Source of the DNA: Melioribacteraceae bacterium
GTDB lineage: Bacteria > Bacteroidota > Ignavibacteria > Ignavibacteriales > Melioribacteraceae
Assembly (NCBI GenBank): GCA_016342755.1
Contig: JAEINS010000003.1
Coordinates: 124,001-188,000 of the forward strand
Direction: 5' to 3'
DNA: 64,000 nt
Positions 53,426 through 63,427 of this stretch are shown here, piece by piece (within the stretch, counting starts at the first letter, position 1; each line of letters opens with the position of its first letter). The notes beneath the pieces were generated by a model. It ran no database searches. It was not told where the DNA came from and was given only the letters and a program-made list of their open reading frames with translations. The position numbers and the translations under genes are program-made.

Positions 53426-56314
53426 CTATTTAAGTATCATTAATTTTTTACTTGCAGAAAAATTACCAGTTTCAAGCTTGTAAATATAAATTCCGCTCGC
53501 AAAATCTGAAGCATCAAAAGTAACATGATAATTACCCGATGTCTGTACTTTATCTACAAGTGTTTTTATTTTTTGTCCAAGCATATTGTAAATATTTAAT
53601 TTTACAGTCGATGCATTCATTGATTCTGCTATTGGAATAGAATATTCTATAACCGTTGTTGGATTAAACGGATTTGGATAATTTTGATAAAGTACATATT
53701 TACCCGGAATTTCATCCGCATTTGTAATGCTTGTAACTGTGTCTATAATGGAAAATACATTTTCGCTAATGCTTTTTATTGATGAAGAAGATTCGCTTGT
53801 AATCTGAATTTTGTAATTCTCTCTGGCAATTAAATCCTCCGGCAAATTCCATGAATAAGCCTGAAATACAGCAGAAACTGTATCTAAAGAAAAGATATTA
53901 TTGTTATCATTTATCAGATCAATATGAACATTTTCAAGAATATTAGTTTCCCATCTAATTACTTCCAAACTTCCATTTGCCCAGACTTCACCGCCGTTTG
54001 GCGAAATTATTTTTACATAAGGATCAGTTATGTTAAAACTGTAAATATCAGACCATTCACTTTCTTCAGAACCTAATTCTGAATTAACACGCCAGTAATA
54101 TTTTGTGTTATTGGTTAATCCGGAAACCGCCAAATTTGAGAGATTTGTATTTGTTTCAGTAAAAATTGTAGAGAAAGTAGTATCTTCTGAGACCTGAACA
54201 TTAAAGGCATTATACATCCCTTTACCAGTCCATTTAACCAAAATTGAATCTTGCAGTACTAATTTCTGATTATTTAACGGCTCATATAGAATTGGAGAAT
54301 TACTTTTTAGGCTATCCTTAGAAACTCCAAACACAATTTCTCCAAAACTGTCTAAAACGACAATTAGTTCATTTTTATCACTATCATATATTGTTGATTT
54401 AGGAACAAATAATCCTTGATTTGGGAATTCGCGAAAACAAACAATTGTATTTACCGGATTTTTTATTTCAGGATAATATTCCAAATCAATATGAAATTCA
54501 GCATTTTGCGAGTTAATTGCAAAACCTTCATAAACTATAGAAACCGGATTTACAGAAATTATAATATCAATAAACTGAGGCTTAACCGGTCCGTATGGCA
54601 GTCGTGTAATTTTTGATTCATTATAATCAGCAGCACCTAAACCATTATATTTTATTTCAATTCCGGTCTTAATCGATTCATTATTAAAAGAATAAGTATT
54701 TCCTTCTTTTACTTCAAAATTTGTAAAACTTGGTTTTTTAACCGATTTATTCCAAGGCAGTTTAGTAGCTCTGTAAGCCAAAATTCCGTTTGGTAACGAA
54801 ATTTCTAGCGCAATTGTTCCATCAGGATGAACTTCTACAACATTCCGTTTAACAAATTGCGGATTTGGAACACCATAACCAATAAACCATCCACCGTTAG
54901 GAAGAGGTTCAGCATTACCGGCCGTAACGCAGAAAATATTTCCTTCAGGATATCTCCAATCAGAAACCAATGTTGCAATTTTATTTTCTTCATCTATTGC
55001 ATATTCTACCGCTCTTGAGTAAGGAGGCTGATGGAATTGACCGTTATCAAACATAGTAATATTTCCATTTGGCCGTCTTCTAATATTATGCTGACGTGAA
55101 TGATAAAAAGGTGCATTTTCTTCATGTTCGCCAACATAAGTAAATTCGCCGTGCAGTCCGCCCATTCTCCAGATAACTTCACCGGTTTCTCTGCTTATTT
55201 TCATTATTTCACTATGATTACGGAAAGAAGCTAAAATATTGCCATCGTCATCAATATCAAAAGCATTTAATGTTCCATAATTAATACGCGAATCTGTTAA
55301 AGCCAGATCTGTATCGGTAATAGGAATATAATCTATATTACGCCATTCAAACACAACATTTTTATCTTTGTCCTGTTCCTGAATTATATTTATAACTAAT
55401 TCTGTATCAGTTTTACCGCCTTCAATAATTTTACTCATATCATAAATAATAGTATGATAAGACATCATTATAGCATGACCGTTTGGAAGCAGCTTAAATT
55501 CGTGAAAATCTGTAGTATAACCGTTTTTCATTTTGAACGAATCAACAACAGTTAAATCTGAATTTAGAACAATATGCCTAAGATCTTCACCAGGTAAAGG
55601 TACATTTACAGAAAAATCGCCAAGAGCATAAGATAAAAGTCCGTTTTGCTGAACCTGGAAATCAAAAGGAGCTCCATTTACTCTTACCGAATCTAGTATA
55701 ACTCCGCTGCTGTCGAGTATAAAAATAAAATTCCCAAATTTAGCAGGAACATTACGATCCCATGTAGCCATAAAAATATTTCCGGAGCCCGGATTATCAA
55801 TTGAGTTAATTGTTATTTCGGGAGCCGGAAGTAATAAACTATTTGTATTTTTATGTAATACCGCCGAAAATTCATTTTCTATTTCAGAAAGATCATCATT
55901 TATTGAAGCATTTCTTAGTTGCGGAATGCCGGAAGAAATTGTCTTAAAACTGTAATTAAGTCCGGGTATGTATTTCCCGGAATCTGTTTTAATTCCTGCT
56001 AAAATTTCGACATTTACTTCTTCTTCATATGCAAATGGAACATTAGGATTAAATAGAATTGTTCTGCCGTCTTCTGCTAAAATTACTTTTCCAGCATGAA
56101 TTCCGCTTTTTACACCTTCAACTTTAAATAATTCAGCAGACAAAGTTGTTTGGTCAATTGTGCCTGTATAACGCAGAATTATATTTGTCTGGTTTGAAAC
56201 CATTATTGAAGATGGTTTTGGACTAATAAATTTGTATGGAATATTCTCTTGTGCTACCAGATTAGTAACTAAAAGAACACAAAAACTAATCAATAAAATC
56301 CTTGTGAATTTCAT
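53426..56314 (-). CDS. Secreted arylsulfotransferase-family protein with type IX sorting domain (A)
   Basis: This 962-residue protein has a signal peptide (ILLISFCVLLVTNLVAQ), an N-terminal Ig-like domain (about 30-125), an ASST beta-propeller-like domain (about 165-530; RINYGTLNAFDIDDDGNILA, EVIWRMGGLHGEF, YHSRQHNIRRRPNGNITMFD), FN3/Ig-like domains, and a T9SS type A domain (YQNYPNPFNPTTVIEYSIP to the end, KKLMILK). ASST enzymes move sulfate between phenols. An AGGAG site lies 8 bases before the ATG and TAACTTTG (56355-56348) gives a perfect -7 element. The sorting domain implies export and surface attachment. Real sulfotransferase activity is not shown. Confidence 0.82.
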   Translation of the reverse strand: MKFTRILLISFCVLLVTNLVAQENIPYKFISPKPSSIMVSNQTNIILRYTGTIDQTTLSAELFKVEGVKSGIHAGKVILAEDGRTILFNPNVPFAYEEEVNVEILAGIKTDSGKYIPGLNYSFKTISSGIPQLRNASINDDLSEIENEFSAVLHKNTNSLLLPAPEITINSIDNPGSGNIFMATWDRNVPAKFGNFIFILDSSGVILDSVRVNGAPFDFQVQQNGLLSYALGDFSVNVPLPGEDLRHIVLNSDLTVVDSFKMKNGYTTDFHEFKLLPNGHAIMMSYHTIIYDMSKIIEGGKTDTELVINIIQEQDKDKNVVFEWRNIDYIPITDTDLALTDSRINYGTLNAFDIDDDGNILASFRNHSEIMKISRETGEVIWRMGGLHGEFTYVGEHEENAPFYHSRQHNIRRRPNGNITMFDNGQFHQPPYSRAVEYAIDEENKIATLVSDWRYPEGNIFCVTAGNAEPLPNGGWFIGYGVPNPQFVKRNVVEVHPDGTIALEISLPNGILAYRATKLPWNKSVKKPSFTNFEVKEGNTYSFNNESIKTGIEIKYNGLGAADYNESKITRLPYGPVKPQFIDIIISVNPVSIVYEGFAINSQNAEFHIDLEYYPEIKNPVNTIVCFREFPNQGLFVPKSTIYDSDKNELIVVLDSFGEIVFGVSKDSLKSNSPILYEPLNNQKLVLQDSILVKWTGKGMYNAFNVQVSEDTTFSTIFTETNTNLSNLAVSGLTNNTKYYWRVNSELGSEESEWSDIYSFNITDPYVKIISPNGGEVWANGSLEVIRWETNILENVHIDLINDNNNIFSLDTVSAVFQAYSWNLPEDLIARENYKIQITSESSSSIKSISENVFSIIDTVTSITNADEIPGKYVLYQNYPNPFNPTTVIEYSIPIAESMNASTVKLNIYNMLGQKIKTLVDKVQTSGNYHVTFDASDFASGIYIYKLETGNFSASKKLMILK
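53603..53630 (-). repeat. Diverged copy of the palindromic repeat in the sorting domain of protein A
   Basis: The segment coding AESMNAST lies at exactly the position where protein B has a near-perfect palindrome and agrees with it at 18 of 28 bases. It keeps only partial dyad symmetry. Common origin is inferred. Confidence 0.4.
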
Positions 56315-56399
56315 CTAAAATCTCCTAATATTATTATAAATATAGTCCAAAGTTAAAACTTAGTTTGGCTATTTTACATTTCTGAGGCAACATTTATAG

Positions 56400-58610
56400 C
56401 TATTTAATTAATAACATTTTTTTCGAAACTGAATATTCTTCATAATTTAACTGATAAATATAAATTCCGCTTGCCAAATAAGAGGCATCAAATTCAATTT
56501 TATAATTGCCAGGTTTCTGATATTCATTTACAAGTGTTTTAATTTTTCTGCCTAGAATATCAAAAAGTTCTAACCGTAGAGACGAGGCATGCCTAGTCTC
56601 TACATTTGGTAATGTATATTCAATTGTAGTTGCCGGATTAAACGGATTTGGATAATTTTGCTTTAAATTAAATTCCATTATACTTTCAGTTTCAGAAACT
56701 GCCGTACCCTGACTCTTCTTTAAACTGATATTATTTAAAGTTATGTCATCAGAAGCTGCTCCAAGCTGGAAATACAAATTAGTCTCATAATCAGTTTTGT
56801 CATTCATTTTAAATTCAAACCCGTAATGTTTTTTTACCTTTTCAAGCAAAACAGTTCCAATTTTTGCATAATCTACGGAAGCAGATCCTAATTTAATTTT
56901 TATTAAACTATTTTCTTCAGCCGTTGCGTCAAATTCAAAAATATAATTTACATCATTAATTAGTGTTATATTTTCCTGAGTTAAAAGAATGTCCAGATAA
57001 TTAGAAACTGTTTTTTCAATATTGATAGTTAAACCATTATCATCAAACAAATTAGTAATATTTTTTGCCGAATCAGATTCAAAATTCCAATAATTTAACT
57101 TTTCAGAAAAATCTCCATTTTTCACCAAATTACTTTCAGAATCAAATCCGCTTAAATATATTTCTACAATATTCGATTTCGCGCTTTCATTTCCCTCAAA
57201 ATTAACAGCCGTTACGGCAAAACTATATTTTCCGGGTGTATCAATTTTGTTAATATTGTAAAATGGATTGTTGGATTTATCTAATAGATTAAACTGATTT
57301 TCATCATTTTTTGTATAAATATTATATGAATCAACTTTTTTATCACCAAACTTATTGAATAAAAGTGTTAAACGATCAGCAAAAGGTTCAACAATTAAAT
57401 AAGGTTTATCAGCAATTCCGCTCCATTTATAACGATGAGTTCTATAACTATTATAATCTTCATCAAAGCCGGCTTCATAAACAATATTGCCTTCCGGTTC
57501 AACTTCTGTAGCAGCCGGATCTGTTGTATTTGCCCAGTTTATTAGCGTATTTCCATTCTGCAATCTTTGTGTGCTTCCCATTAAACTTGTAAAAATATCC
57601 GGTTTTGCTCTATATTCCCAAACTTTTTTGGCTGTCATGTTCTCAGAATCAATTATATATTCAACTGATCTGGAAAATTTTGGATTTCGTAAGTTACCGT
57701 TATCAAGCATTAAATAATGTCCCGGTTTTCCATCAACAGGTCTTACATCATGCTGATAGGAAAATGTAATATCATCATCAATAAGAAACTGATTATTTTT
57801 CCCGCCAAATCTCCAGATAATATTACCGGTTTGTCTGTCTATTTTAGTAACTTCCGATAAATGTCTGCTAGAAATTATAATATTGGAATCATAATCAACC
57901 GCAATTGAGTTAATATGAACATAATCAATTTTTGATGAAGTTAAACTTTGCCCTTCAGAATCAAAAACATCAAAATGATCGGAGGTTTTCCATTCAAGTA
58001 CTAAATTATGATCTTTATCATATTCCTGAAAAACATTCTCCAAAATTATTGCCTCTGATTTCCCGCCATCAATCAACTCACTCATATCAACAATTCTATA
58101 ATCATCGCAAATTACAAAATAGTTGCCATTTTCCAGAATTGTAATTTCATGAAAATCTGTATTATAACCTGTAGTACATCTAAATGTATCAACAGCGTTA
58201 AAATTTGAGTCTAATCCAATAAATCCATAAACATCTTCGCCCAGCCAATAAGTAAGTATATTATTTGGATGAAGTTTTAGATCACCGCCAATATTATCCA
58301 TTTCTTTATAAAAGTAGGGTGTTCCGTCATTTTTATAGATCAGCAAAAAAGTGTTATCCGTTCTGCCGTTTATTAAAAACAGCTTTTTATCCGAGGCCAG
58401 ATTTGAATTGATTGAAGGATTAAAATTTGGGAAATAACTGGGAACTGAAACTCCGTTTATTACCCTGATTGAATTTTCGGTTTTAAGAGTTTTATTTAGC
58501 TCCGGGTCAAAAAAACTCTCATTTTGCGATAAGTTTGTCTTTGTAATTAAAAAGGTTAATAAAAGTGCCCAAATTATTTTTTGGCTCAATCTACCAAACT
58601 GTATTTGCAT
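56400..58610 (-). CDS. Secreted arylsulfotransferase-family protein with type IX sorting domain (B)
   Basis: This paralogue of the neighbouring gene has about 736 residues from ATG 58610 (an in-frame ATG at 58628 is possible). It has a signal peptide (IIWALLLTFLITKTNLSQ), an ASST-like domain (TGYNTDFHEITILENGNYFV, HINSIAVDYDSNIIISSRHL, RQTGNIIWRFGGKNNQF, FSYQHDVRPVDG, GNTLINWANT), a carbohydrate-binding-like beta domain near 510-640, and a T9SS domain from KQNYPNPFNPATTIEYTLP to KKMLLIK. It lacks protein A's first Ig domain. The two genes are 85 bases apart and arose by duplication or joint transfer. Substrate unknown. Confidence 0.82.
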   Translation of the reverse strand: MQIQFGRLSQKIIWALLLTFLITKTNLSQNESFFDPELNKTLKTENSIRVINGVSVPSYFPNFNPSINSNLASDKKLFLINGRTDNTFLLIYKNDGTPYFYKEMDNIGGDLKLHPNNILTYWLGEDVYGFIGLDSNFNAVDTFRCTTGYNTDFHEITILENGNYFVICDDYRIVDMSELIDGGKSEAIILENVFQEYDKDHNLVLEWKTSDHFDVFDSEGQSLTSSKIDYVHINSIAVDYDSNIIISSRHLSEVTKIDRQTGNIIWRFGGKNNQFLIDDDITFSYQHDVRPVDGKPGHYLMLDNGNLRNPKFSRSVEYIIDSENMTAKKVWEYRAKPDIFTSLMGSTQRLQNGNTLINWANTTDPAATEVEPEGNIVYEAGFDEDYNSYRTHRYKWSGIADKPYLIVEPFADRLTLLFNKFGDKKVDSYNIYTKNDENQFNLLDKSNNPFYNINKIDTPGKYSFAVTAVNFEGNESAKSNIVEIYLSGFDSESNLVKNGDFSEKLNYWNFESDSAKNITNLFDDNGLTINIEKTVSNYLDILLTQENITLINDVNYIFEFDATAEENSLIKIKLGSASVDYAKIGTVLLEKVKKHYGFEFKMNDKTDYETNLYFQLGAASDDITLNNISLKKSQGTAVSETESIMEFNLKQNYPNPFNPATTIEYTLPNVETRHASSLRLELFDILGRKIKTLVNEYQKPGNYKIEFDASYLASGIYIYQLNYEEYSVSKKMLLIK
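56576..56603. repeat. 28-nt inverted repeat inserted in frame in a sorting domain
   Basis: GTAGAGACGAGGCA is followed by TGCCTAGTCTCTAC, its reverse complement with one mismatch. On the coding strand it adds VETRHASSL in the loop between the first two strands of the T9SS domain, where typical domains are about five residues shorter. It has the look of a mobile palindromic element. Confidence 0.7.
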
Positions 58611-58726
58611 GAATATCTGATAATCCATAATTATATAAAAATTATTCTAAAGATAGAATAATTATGTTTAATATATAAGTACAAAATTTATAGTACAGAG
58701 ATTCTAATGCCGCAAATTTCTTTTAA

Positions 58727-60172
58727 TTATGGTGCTTTATAAAAATAGACCAGCTTAGTATTACTGAACTTACTGAAAAAATCAGAATGATTAGATATCT
58801 GATCTAAATAATATTTCCCGGTATCACGATTTTTATGTAAAACCATCATTTTCTCGAATGTTGGCATTATATTAGAAAACTTAGCATTACAAACCCGGTA
58901 AATTACATCTCCATGTTTTACTTCCAAATCTTCTTTTATATTCTCAATTTCTTCTTCGCCAATATCTTGTCTGCTGTCTAAAAATTTAAGTTTTTCTCTA
59001 TAAATAAGCTTAGCAGATGCTGAATTCGCGTTTTCTTGCGCAATCTTTCTAAATTCCTCCCAAAAATAAGTATCGGTAAAATTTTGAAATTTATCTACAT
59101 TACTCATGCAGATTTTTACATGTTCAAGATTTTCGGGAATTGCCAACACTTCATCCATAGCTTTTTCAAGAAGCCATGTAAATCCCACACATGTTTTATG
59201 ATTGTACATCATTAAATATAATTTATAGCGCGAATGAACAAATTCCTCTAATGCTCCCAGACCTTTAGAGATTACAGCTAAAGAAAATCTTGGCTTTTTT
59301 GCACGAAATGCTGATTTTTTCCAGGTCACACGTAAATTATTTATTATGTGATCAAGATTATAAATACCGTGCATTGCTCCCGAAAAGTATGAATCTCGTA
59401 GTAAATAATCCATTTTATCTACATCAACTTCACCAGAGATCATATCTCTTAGCACCAGTATAATTGAACGTCCAATTTCAGAATCATCATATTTTCCAAT
59501 TTCCGATTTATCCAATACAATTTCGAACAACTTTACTGCATGTTTTATCATCTTTTCCGAAGGAATTGCAGAAGTAGTTTCCATTATTGCCAGTACATCC
59601 GAAACTTCAATTCCAAATTTATCAATCTCTATATCAGTCAAAATCTTGTTTGCAACCGCAACCGAGTAATATTCATGTTTTATCTTTTTAGGAGCATTAT
59701 TATAAAACCTCTCAAAATTACTGTTTTTCCAAAGATTTGAGAAAATGTCTTTATCTTTTAAGATTCTCTTAACTGCTTCGGAATACTCAAACTGATGTGA
59801 AAACGGAGCATGACCGGAATCATGCAAAAGTGAAGCTAATCTTAAACAGATATGAATATATTGAATTGCCTTAAAATGCTCAGGCTTAAAATTTAATTCT
59901 AAGTCGCCAACCAGTTCAAGTTGTACCGAGCGGATAACCTTTTTAAACAACCTGCCGGACAAATGCATTGTACCAAGTGAATGTAAAAATCGTGAATGCG
60001 ATGCTCCCGGAAAAACGTACGTTAAAATATCTGTTTGCGAAATGCTCCGAAGTCTTTGGAAGAGAGGATGATCAATAACTTTGCTTTCATGATCAAAATA
60101 GGAAATTGCTCCGTGAACAGGATCCATAACAAAATTTTGTGGATTTCCAAAAAGTTCAGGACTGTTAAACAT
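58727..60172 (-). CDS. HD-domain phosphohydrolase (dNTPase/SAMHD1-like)
   Basis: This 481-residue HD-superfamily protein starts at ATG 60172, fixed by GGGAG five bases upstream; a longer TTG start at 60196 would put that site inside the gene. It has DPVHGAISYFDHESKVIDHP, then FQRLRSISQTDILTYVFPGA with SRFLHSLGTMHLSGR (first His), LASLLHDSGHAPFSHQFE (the HD pair) and DVDKMDYLLRDSYFSG (final Asp). Relatives hydrolyse dNTPs or remain uncharacterised. It is divergent from the CoA-transferase gene. Confidence 0.88.
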   Translation of the reverse strand: MFNSPELFGNPQNFVMDPVHGAISYFDHESKVIDHPLFQRLRSISQTDILTYVFPGASHSRFLHSLGTMHLSGRLFKKVIRSVQLELVGDLELNFKPEHFKAIQYIHICLRLASLLHDSGHAPFSHQFEYSEAVKRILKDKDIFSNLWKNSNFERFYNNAPKKIKHEYYSVAVANKILTDIEIDKFGIEVSDVLAIMETTSAIPSEKMIKHAVKLFEIVLDKSEIGKYDDSEIGRSIILVLRDMISGEVDVDKMDYLLRDSYFSGAMHGIYNLDHIINNLRVTWKKSAFRAKKPRFSLAVISKGLGALEEFVHSRYKLYLMMYNHKTCVGFTWLLEKAMDEVLAIPENLEHVKICMSNVDKFQNFTDTYFWEEFRKIAQENANSASAKLIYREKLKFLDSRQDIGEEEIENIKEDLEVKHGDVIYRVCNAKFSNIMPTFEKMMVLHKNRDTGKYYLDQISNHSDFFSKFSNTKLVYFYKAP

Positions 60173-60196
60173 AAATGCTCCCAGAAAATAATTCAA

Positions 60197-60671
60197 TTTT
60201 AATTTAATAAATCAAGTTACAAAGTTTAAATTTTAATAAAAAGAATAATCTAAATTCAAAAAAATACATTACAAAACAGCATTAATATTGTGCTTAACAA
60301 CACAAATAATGATTTGTTTACTGACTTTATAAAACCAGTGTAACTTGTTATTTTTATTTAAGTTACAGTATTCATTTTATTCATTGCTCTCAGTGAGGCA
60401 ATAAAAACGGCAAAACAGTAATTTTAGATCATTTTCGACTTATTTATTTTATATGCTCCCGTATATCATTTTCAGTAAACCTTATAACTTATTATTTTAT
60501 AACAAATTCATCAATATCACTAAACCTCTAATTTTAAACCTAAAATTTAGTTTTAAAATTTAACTTTACAAATAGCAATAAATAAATTTTTCTCGATTTT
60601 GTTATTCAATAATATTATATTTGAAACCTTAGATTTTAAATTGATCAATGTAAAATATAGAGGTAAATTTT
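60197..60671. other. 475-bp AT-rich divergent intergenic region
   Basis: There is no gene here. AAGTTACA or its complement occurs three times (60214-60221, 60339-60346 reversed, 60360-60367); the last two form an inverted repeat with a 13-base spacer. TATATTTG at 60616-60623 is a perfect -7 element for the CoA-transferase, with TTTG at 60598-60601 at a short 14-base spacing. Confidence 0.5.
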
Positions 60672-62171
60672 ATGGCTTTAAAATTCATAACTGCTGAGGA
60701 GGCTGCTAATTTTGTTTCCAATGGAGACGTGATAGGATTCAGCGGATTTACAGCAGCCGGAGCAGCAAAAGCAATTCCGACAGCAATAGCCCAAAAAGCT
60801 AAAGCTGAACACAAAATTGGAAACCCTTTTAAAATTGGTGTTATTACCGGAGCATCAACAGGCGATTCTTTAGACGGCGAATTAGCCAGAGCAGAAGCAA
60901 TATCTTTCAGAACTCCTTATCAGTCGCATCCTGACTTAAGAAAGCTAATTAATGCCGGAAAAGCTGATTTTTTTGATTCTCACCTTTCAATTGTCGCCCA
61001 AAATATTAGATACGGATTTTACGGAAAGTTGGATTTTGCTGTAATTGAAGCCTGTGATGTAACAGAAGACGGTGAAATTGTGCCAACATCTTCAGTTGGT
61101 GTTTCCCCAACTATTTGCAATAAAGCTAATAAGATTATTATTGAACTTAACACAGCACACCCAAAAGAACTTAGAGGTATGCACGATATTTATGAACCAA
61201 AAGATCCACCGCATAGAAAAGAAATTCCTATCTATAAATCGAACGATAGAATTGGTTCTGATGTTATTAAAGTAGATCCGTCTAAAATTGTAGGTATTGT
61301 AGAAACAAACAGACCTGATGAAGTGGGAGCATTTTCAGAATTAAACGAAACTACTAAACAAATTGGTAAAAACGTTGCCGACTTTTTAGCGCATGAGCTA
61401 AGAACCGGAAGAATCCCAAAAGAATTCCTTCCCATTCAGTCTGGTGTTGGTAATATTGCAAATGCAGTACTTACCGCTTTAGGCGAAAATGAAAGCATTC
61501 CGGCATTTGAAATGTACACAGAAGTTATTCAGGATTCTGTTATTGATATGATGAAAGCAGGACACGTAACTTTCGCAAGTGGTTGTAGTTTAACGGTTTC
61601 GCCTCCTATGCTTAAAGATATTTATGAAAACTTGGACTTCTTCCATCCAAGATTGGTTCTTCGTCCGCAAGAAATTACTAACCATCCCGAAGTTGCCAGA
61701 AGAATTGGTATTATATCAATTAATACAGCAATTGAAGTTGATTTGTTTGGTAACGTAAACAGTACAAATGTTCTTGGAACAACAATTATGAACGGTATTG
61801 GCGGTTCTGGTGATTTCACCAGGAATGCTTATGTATCGATGTTTACCTGTCCTTCTGTGGCAAAAGGCGGAGCAATCAGTGCTATTGTTCCAATGGTTTC
61901 TCATGTTGATCATAGTGAACATTCAGTTCAGATTATTGTTACGGAGCAGGGTGTAGCGGATCTTAGAAATAAATCGCCTAAAGCTAAAATGGAAGCAATA
62001 ATAGAAAATTGCGCACATCCTGATTATAAAGAGCAATTATGGGATTATGTTAAGATTGGCGGCGAAAAACACACTCCGCAAACTCTTGCTGCCGCATTTG
62101 GAATGCACAATAAGTTTGCTAAAACTAAAGATATGAAAAATGTTGACTGGAGAGAATATCTTCACGATTAA
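60672..62171 (+). CDS. Succinyl-CoA:acetate CoA-transferase (acetyl-CoA hydrolase/transferase family)
   Basis: This 499-residue class I CoA-transferase has FSGFTAAGAAKAIPTAIA, PIQSGVGNIANAVLTALG, the catalytic Glu at about residue 284 in AFEMYTEVIQDSVID, and NSTNVLGTTIMNGIGGSGDF. It fits the AarC/Cat1 group, which exchanges CoA between succinyl-CoA or acetyl-CoA and acetate/succinate, used in acetate-forming fermentation or a modified TCA cycle. AGAGG lies upstream of the ATG. It is a single-gene unit with a strong terminator. Confidence 0.92.
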   Translation: MALKFITAEEAANFVSNGDVIGFSGFTAAGAAKAIPTAIAQKAKAEHKIGNPFKIGVITGASTGDSLDGELARAEAISFRTPYQSHPDLRKLINAGKADFFDSHLSIVAQNIRYGFYGKLDFAVIEACDVTEDGEIVPTSSVGVSPTICNKANKIIIELNTAHPKELRGMHDIYEPKDPPHRKEIPIYKSNDRIGSDVIKVDPSKIVGIVETNRPDEVGAFSELNETTKQIGKNVADFLAHELRTGRIPKEFLPIQSGVGNIANAVLTALGENESIPAFEMYTEVIQDSVIDMMKAGHVTFASGCSLTVSPPMLKDIYENLDFFHPRLVLRPQEITNHPEVARRIGIISINTAIEVDLFGNVNSTNVLGTTIMNGIGGSGDFTRNAYVSMFTCPSVAKGGAISAIVPMVSHVDHSEHSVQIIVTEQGVADLRNKSPKAKMEAIIENCAHPDYKEQLWDYVKIGGEKHTPQTLAAAFGMHNKFAKTKDMKNVDWREYLHD

Positions 62172-62192
62172 TCTCTAAATTATATAAAACTC

Positions 62193-62221
62193 AAAAAACC
62201 CGTCTTTTGGCGGGTTTTTTT
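62193..62221 (+). terminator. Rho-independent terminator of the CoA-transferase gene
   Basis: AAAAAACCCGTC, loop TTTT, GGCGGGTTTTTTT: a stem of CCCG(T)C with G(G)CGGG and a long T run. Confidence 0.9.
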
Positions 62222-62376
62222 GTGCTTCTTAATAAATCAACTCATTCTGCAGTGTAACCCCGAACGGTTTTTGGTGAGGGATATATTCAAATATTATAAC
62301 AAACAAATTTTTTTAATAATATATTTTGTCACTTACATTCTTCGCTGCATACGCTTCACAAAATTACTCAGATTGA

Positions 62377-63261
62377 CTACTTAACATTCAAACTCTTTAC
62401 TTCCCTGTCAGCCGCTTCTTTGCTGAGTAAAAAATCACCGATTCTATTTTTAGCCAGACTTGTTAACTCATTTAATTCTAACCATTTAGACTCATCTACC
62501 GGAGGGTATTTTGCTATTTTTGCCAGATCATTATTTCTTATAACCTTAAAAACCGGCACATCGTTTTCTTTTGCAATATGCTCCCGTAATTCATAAAAAT
62601 GTTTCAAATAAACGGTGGCTCTTCTATTTAATTTTTGAGATCTCTTAATTGATAAATGCGGATGCTTCACTTCAGCAAATCTTACGTTTTCAATTGATTT
62701 ATTCGTTTTTATAAGATTTTTCATAAACCCGTTATTTTCTAATTCCGGGAGCATTCTATTTTTTAGATCAAAAAGAAAATAAACATCCGCTGCGGCATAT
62801 TCCAGCAAAGATAATCTTAGCGGTCTTAAACTCCAGTTTGACTGCTGTTTTTTCTTACTCTTAGGAACCTGAATATCTATAAAAGTTTCAAGAGCATTTT
62901 TAAGTGACAGCTTTTCAAGACCCAAAAGTTTAGCAGCCATTTGTAAATCAAATAAACCCTTTAATTCAATCTTGTGTGTAAAAAAGAGTAATTTCACATC
63001 AAATTCCGCAGCATACATCATCTTTTGTATCGATTCGTCTTCAAATATTCTTTTAACCCCGGAAAGATCATCAATTGCCAAAGGATCAATTAAATAACAA
63101 TCAATACAGGTTTTTATTTGAATTAGGCAAAGATGAAATCCATATCTGTGGAGATTTGATTCCCCTTCTAAATCGACAGCTATTTCTTTGCAATTTGAAC
63201 TATATATTTCTTCTATAACTTTGTCCAAATCAGACTGGTTCTCAATTAGGGAGTATTTCAA
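62377..63261 (-). CDS. rnd: Ribonuclease D
   Basis: This 294-residue DEDDy 3'-5' exonuclease has D30 and E32 in EIAVDLEGESNLHRYG, the second Asp in MYAAEFDVKLLFF, and the Tyr-Asp of LLEYAAADVYFLFDLKNRM. An HRDC domain follows (YLKHFYELREHIAKENDVPV to NRIGDFLLSKEA). It is shorter than E. coli RNase D (375) because one HRDC-like domain is present rather than two. RNase D trims tRNA 3' ends. AAAGGAAAA precedes the start. Confidence 0.92.
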   Translation of the reverse strand: MKYSLIENQSDLDKVIEEIYSSNCKEIAVDLEGESNLHRYGFHLCLIQIKTCIDCYLIDPLAIDDLSGVKRIFEDESIQKMMYAAEFDVKLLFFTHKIELKGLFDLQMAAKLLGLEKLSLKNALETFIDIQVPKSKKKQQSNWSLRPLRLSLLEYAAADVYFLFDLKNRMLPELENNGFMKNLIKTNKSIENVRFAEVKHPHLSIKRSQKLNRRATVYLKHFYELREHIAKENDVPVFKVIRNNDLAKIAKYPPVDESKWLELNELTSLAKNRIGDFLLSKEAADREVKSLNVK

Positions 63262-63427
63262 AAGTTTTCCTTTTTATATGAAGGCAGCTAAGTGTTTGTT
63301 TTAACAATATTTAAGGTTATTCTGAATATTCAGCATTTTTACTTTCATTCCGGTTTTCATAGAAATATTTAAACCTATGAATTAGAAACCGGCAAGGCAC
63401 TAAGAACATTTCAAAATAACTTTACTT

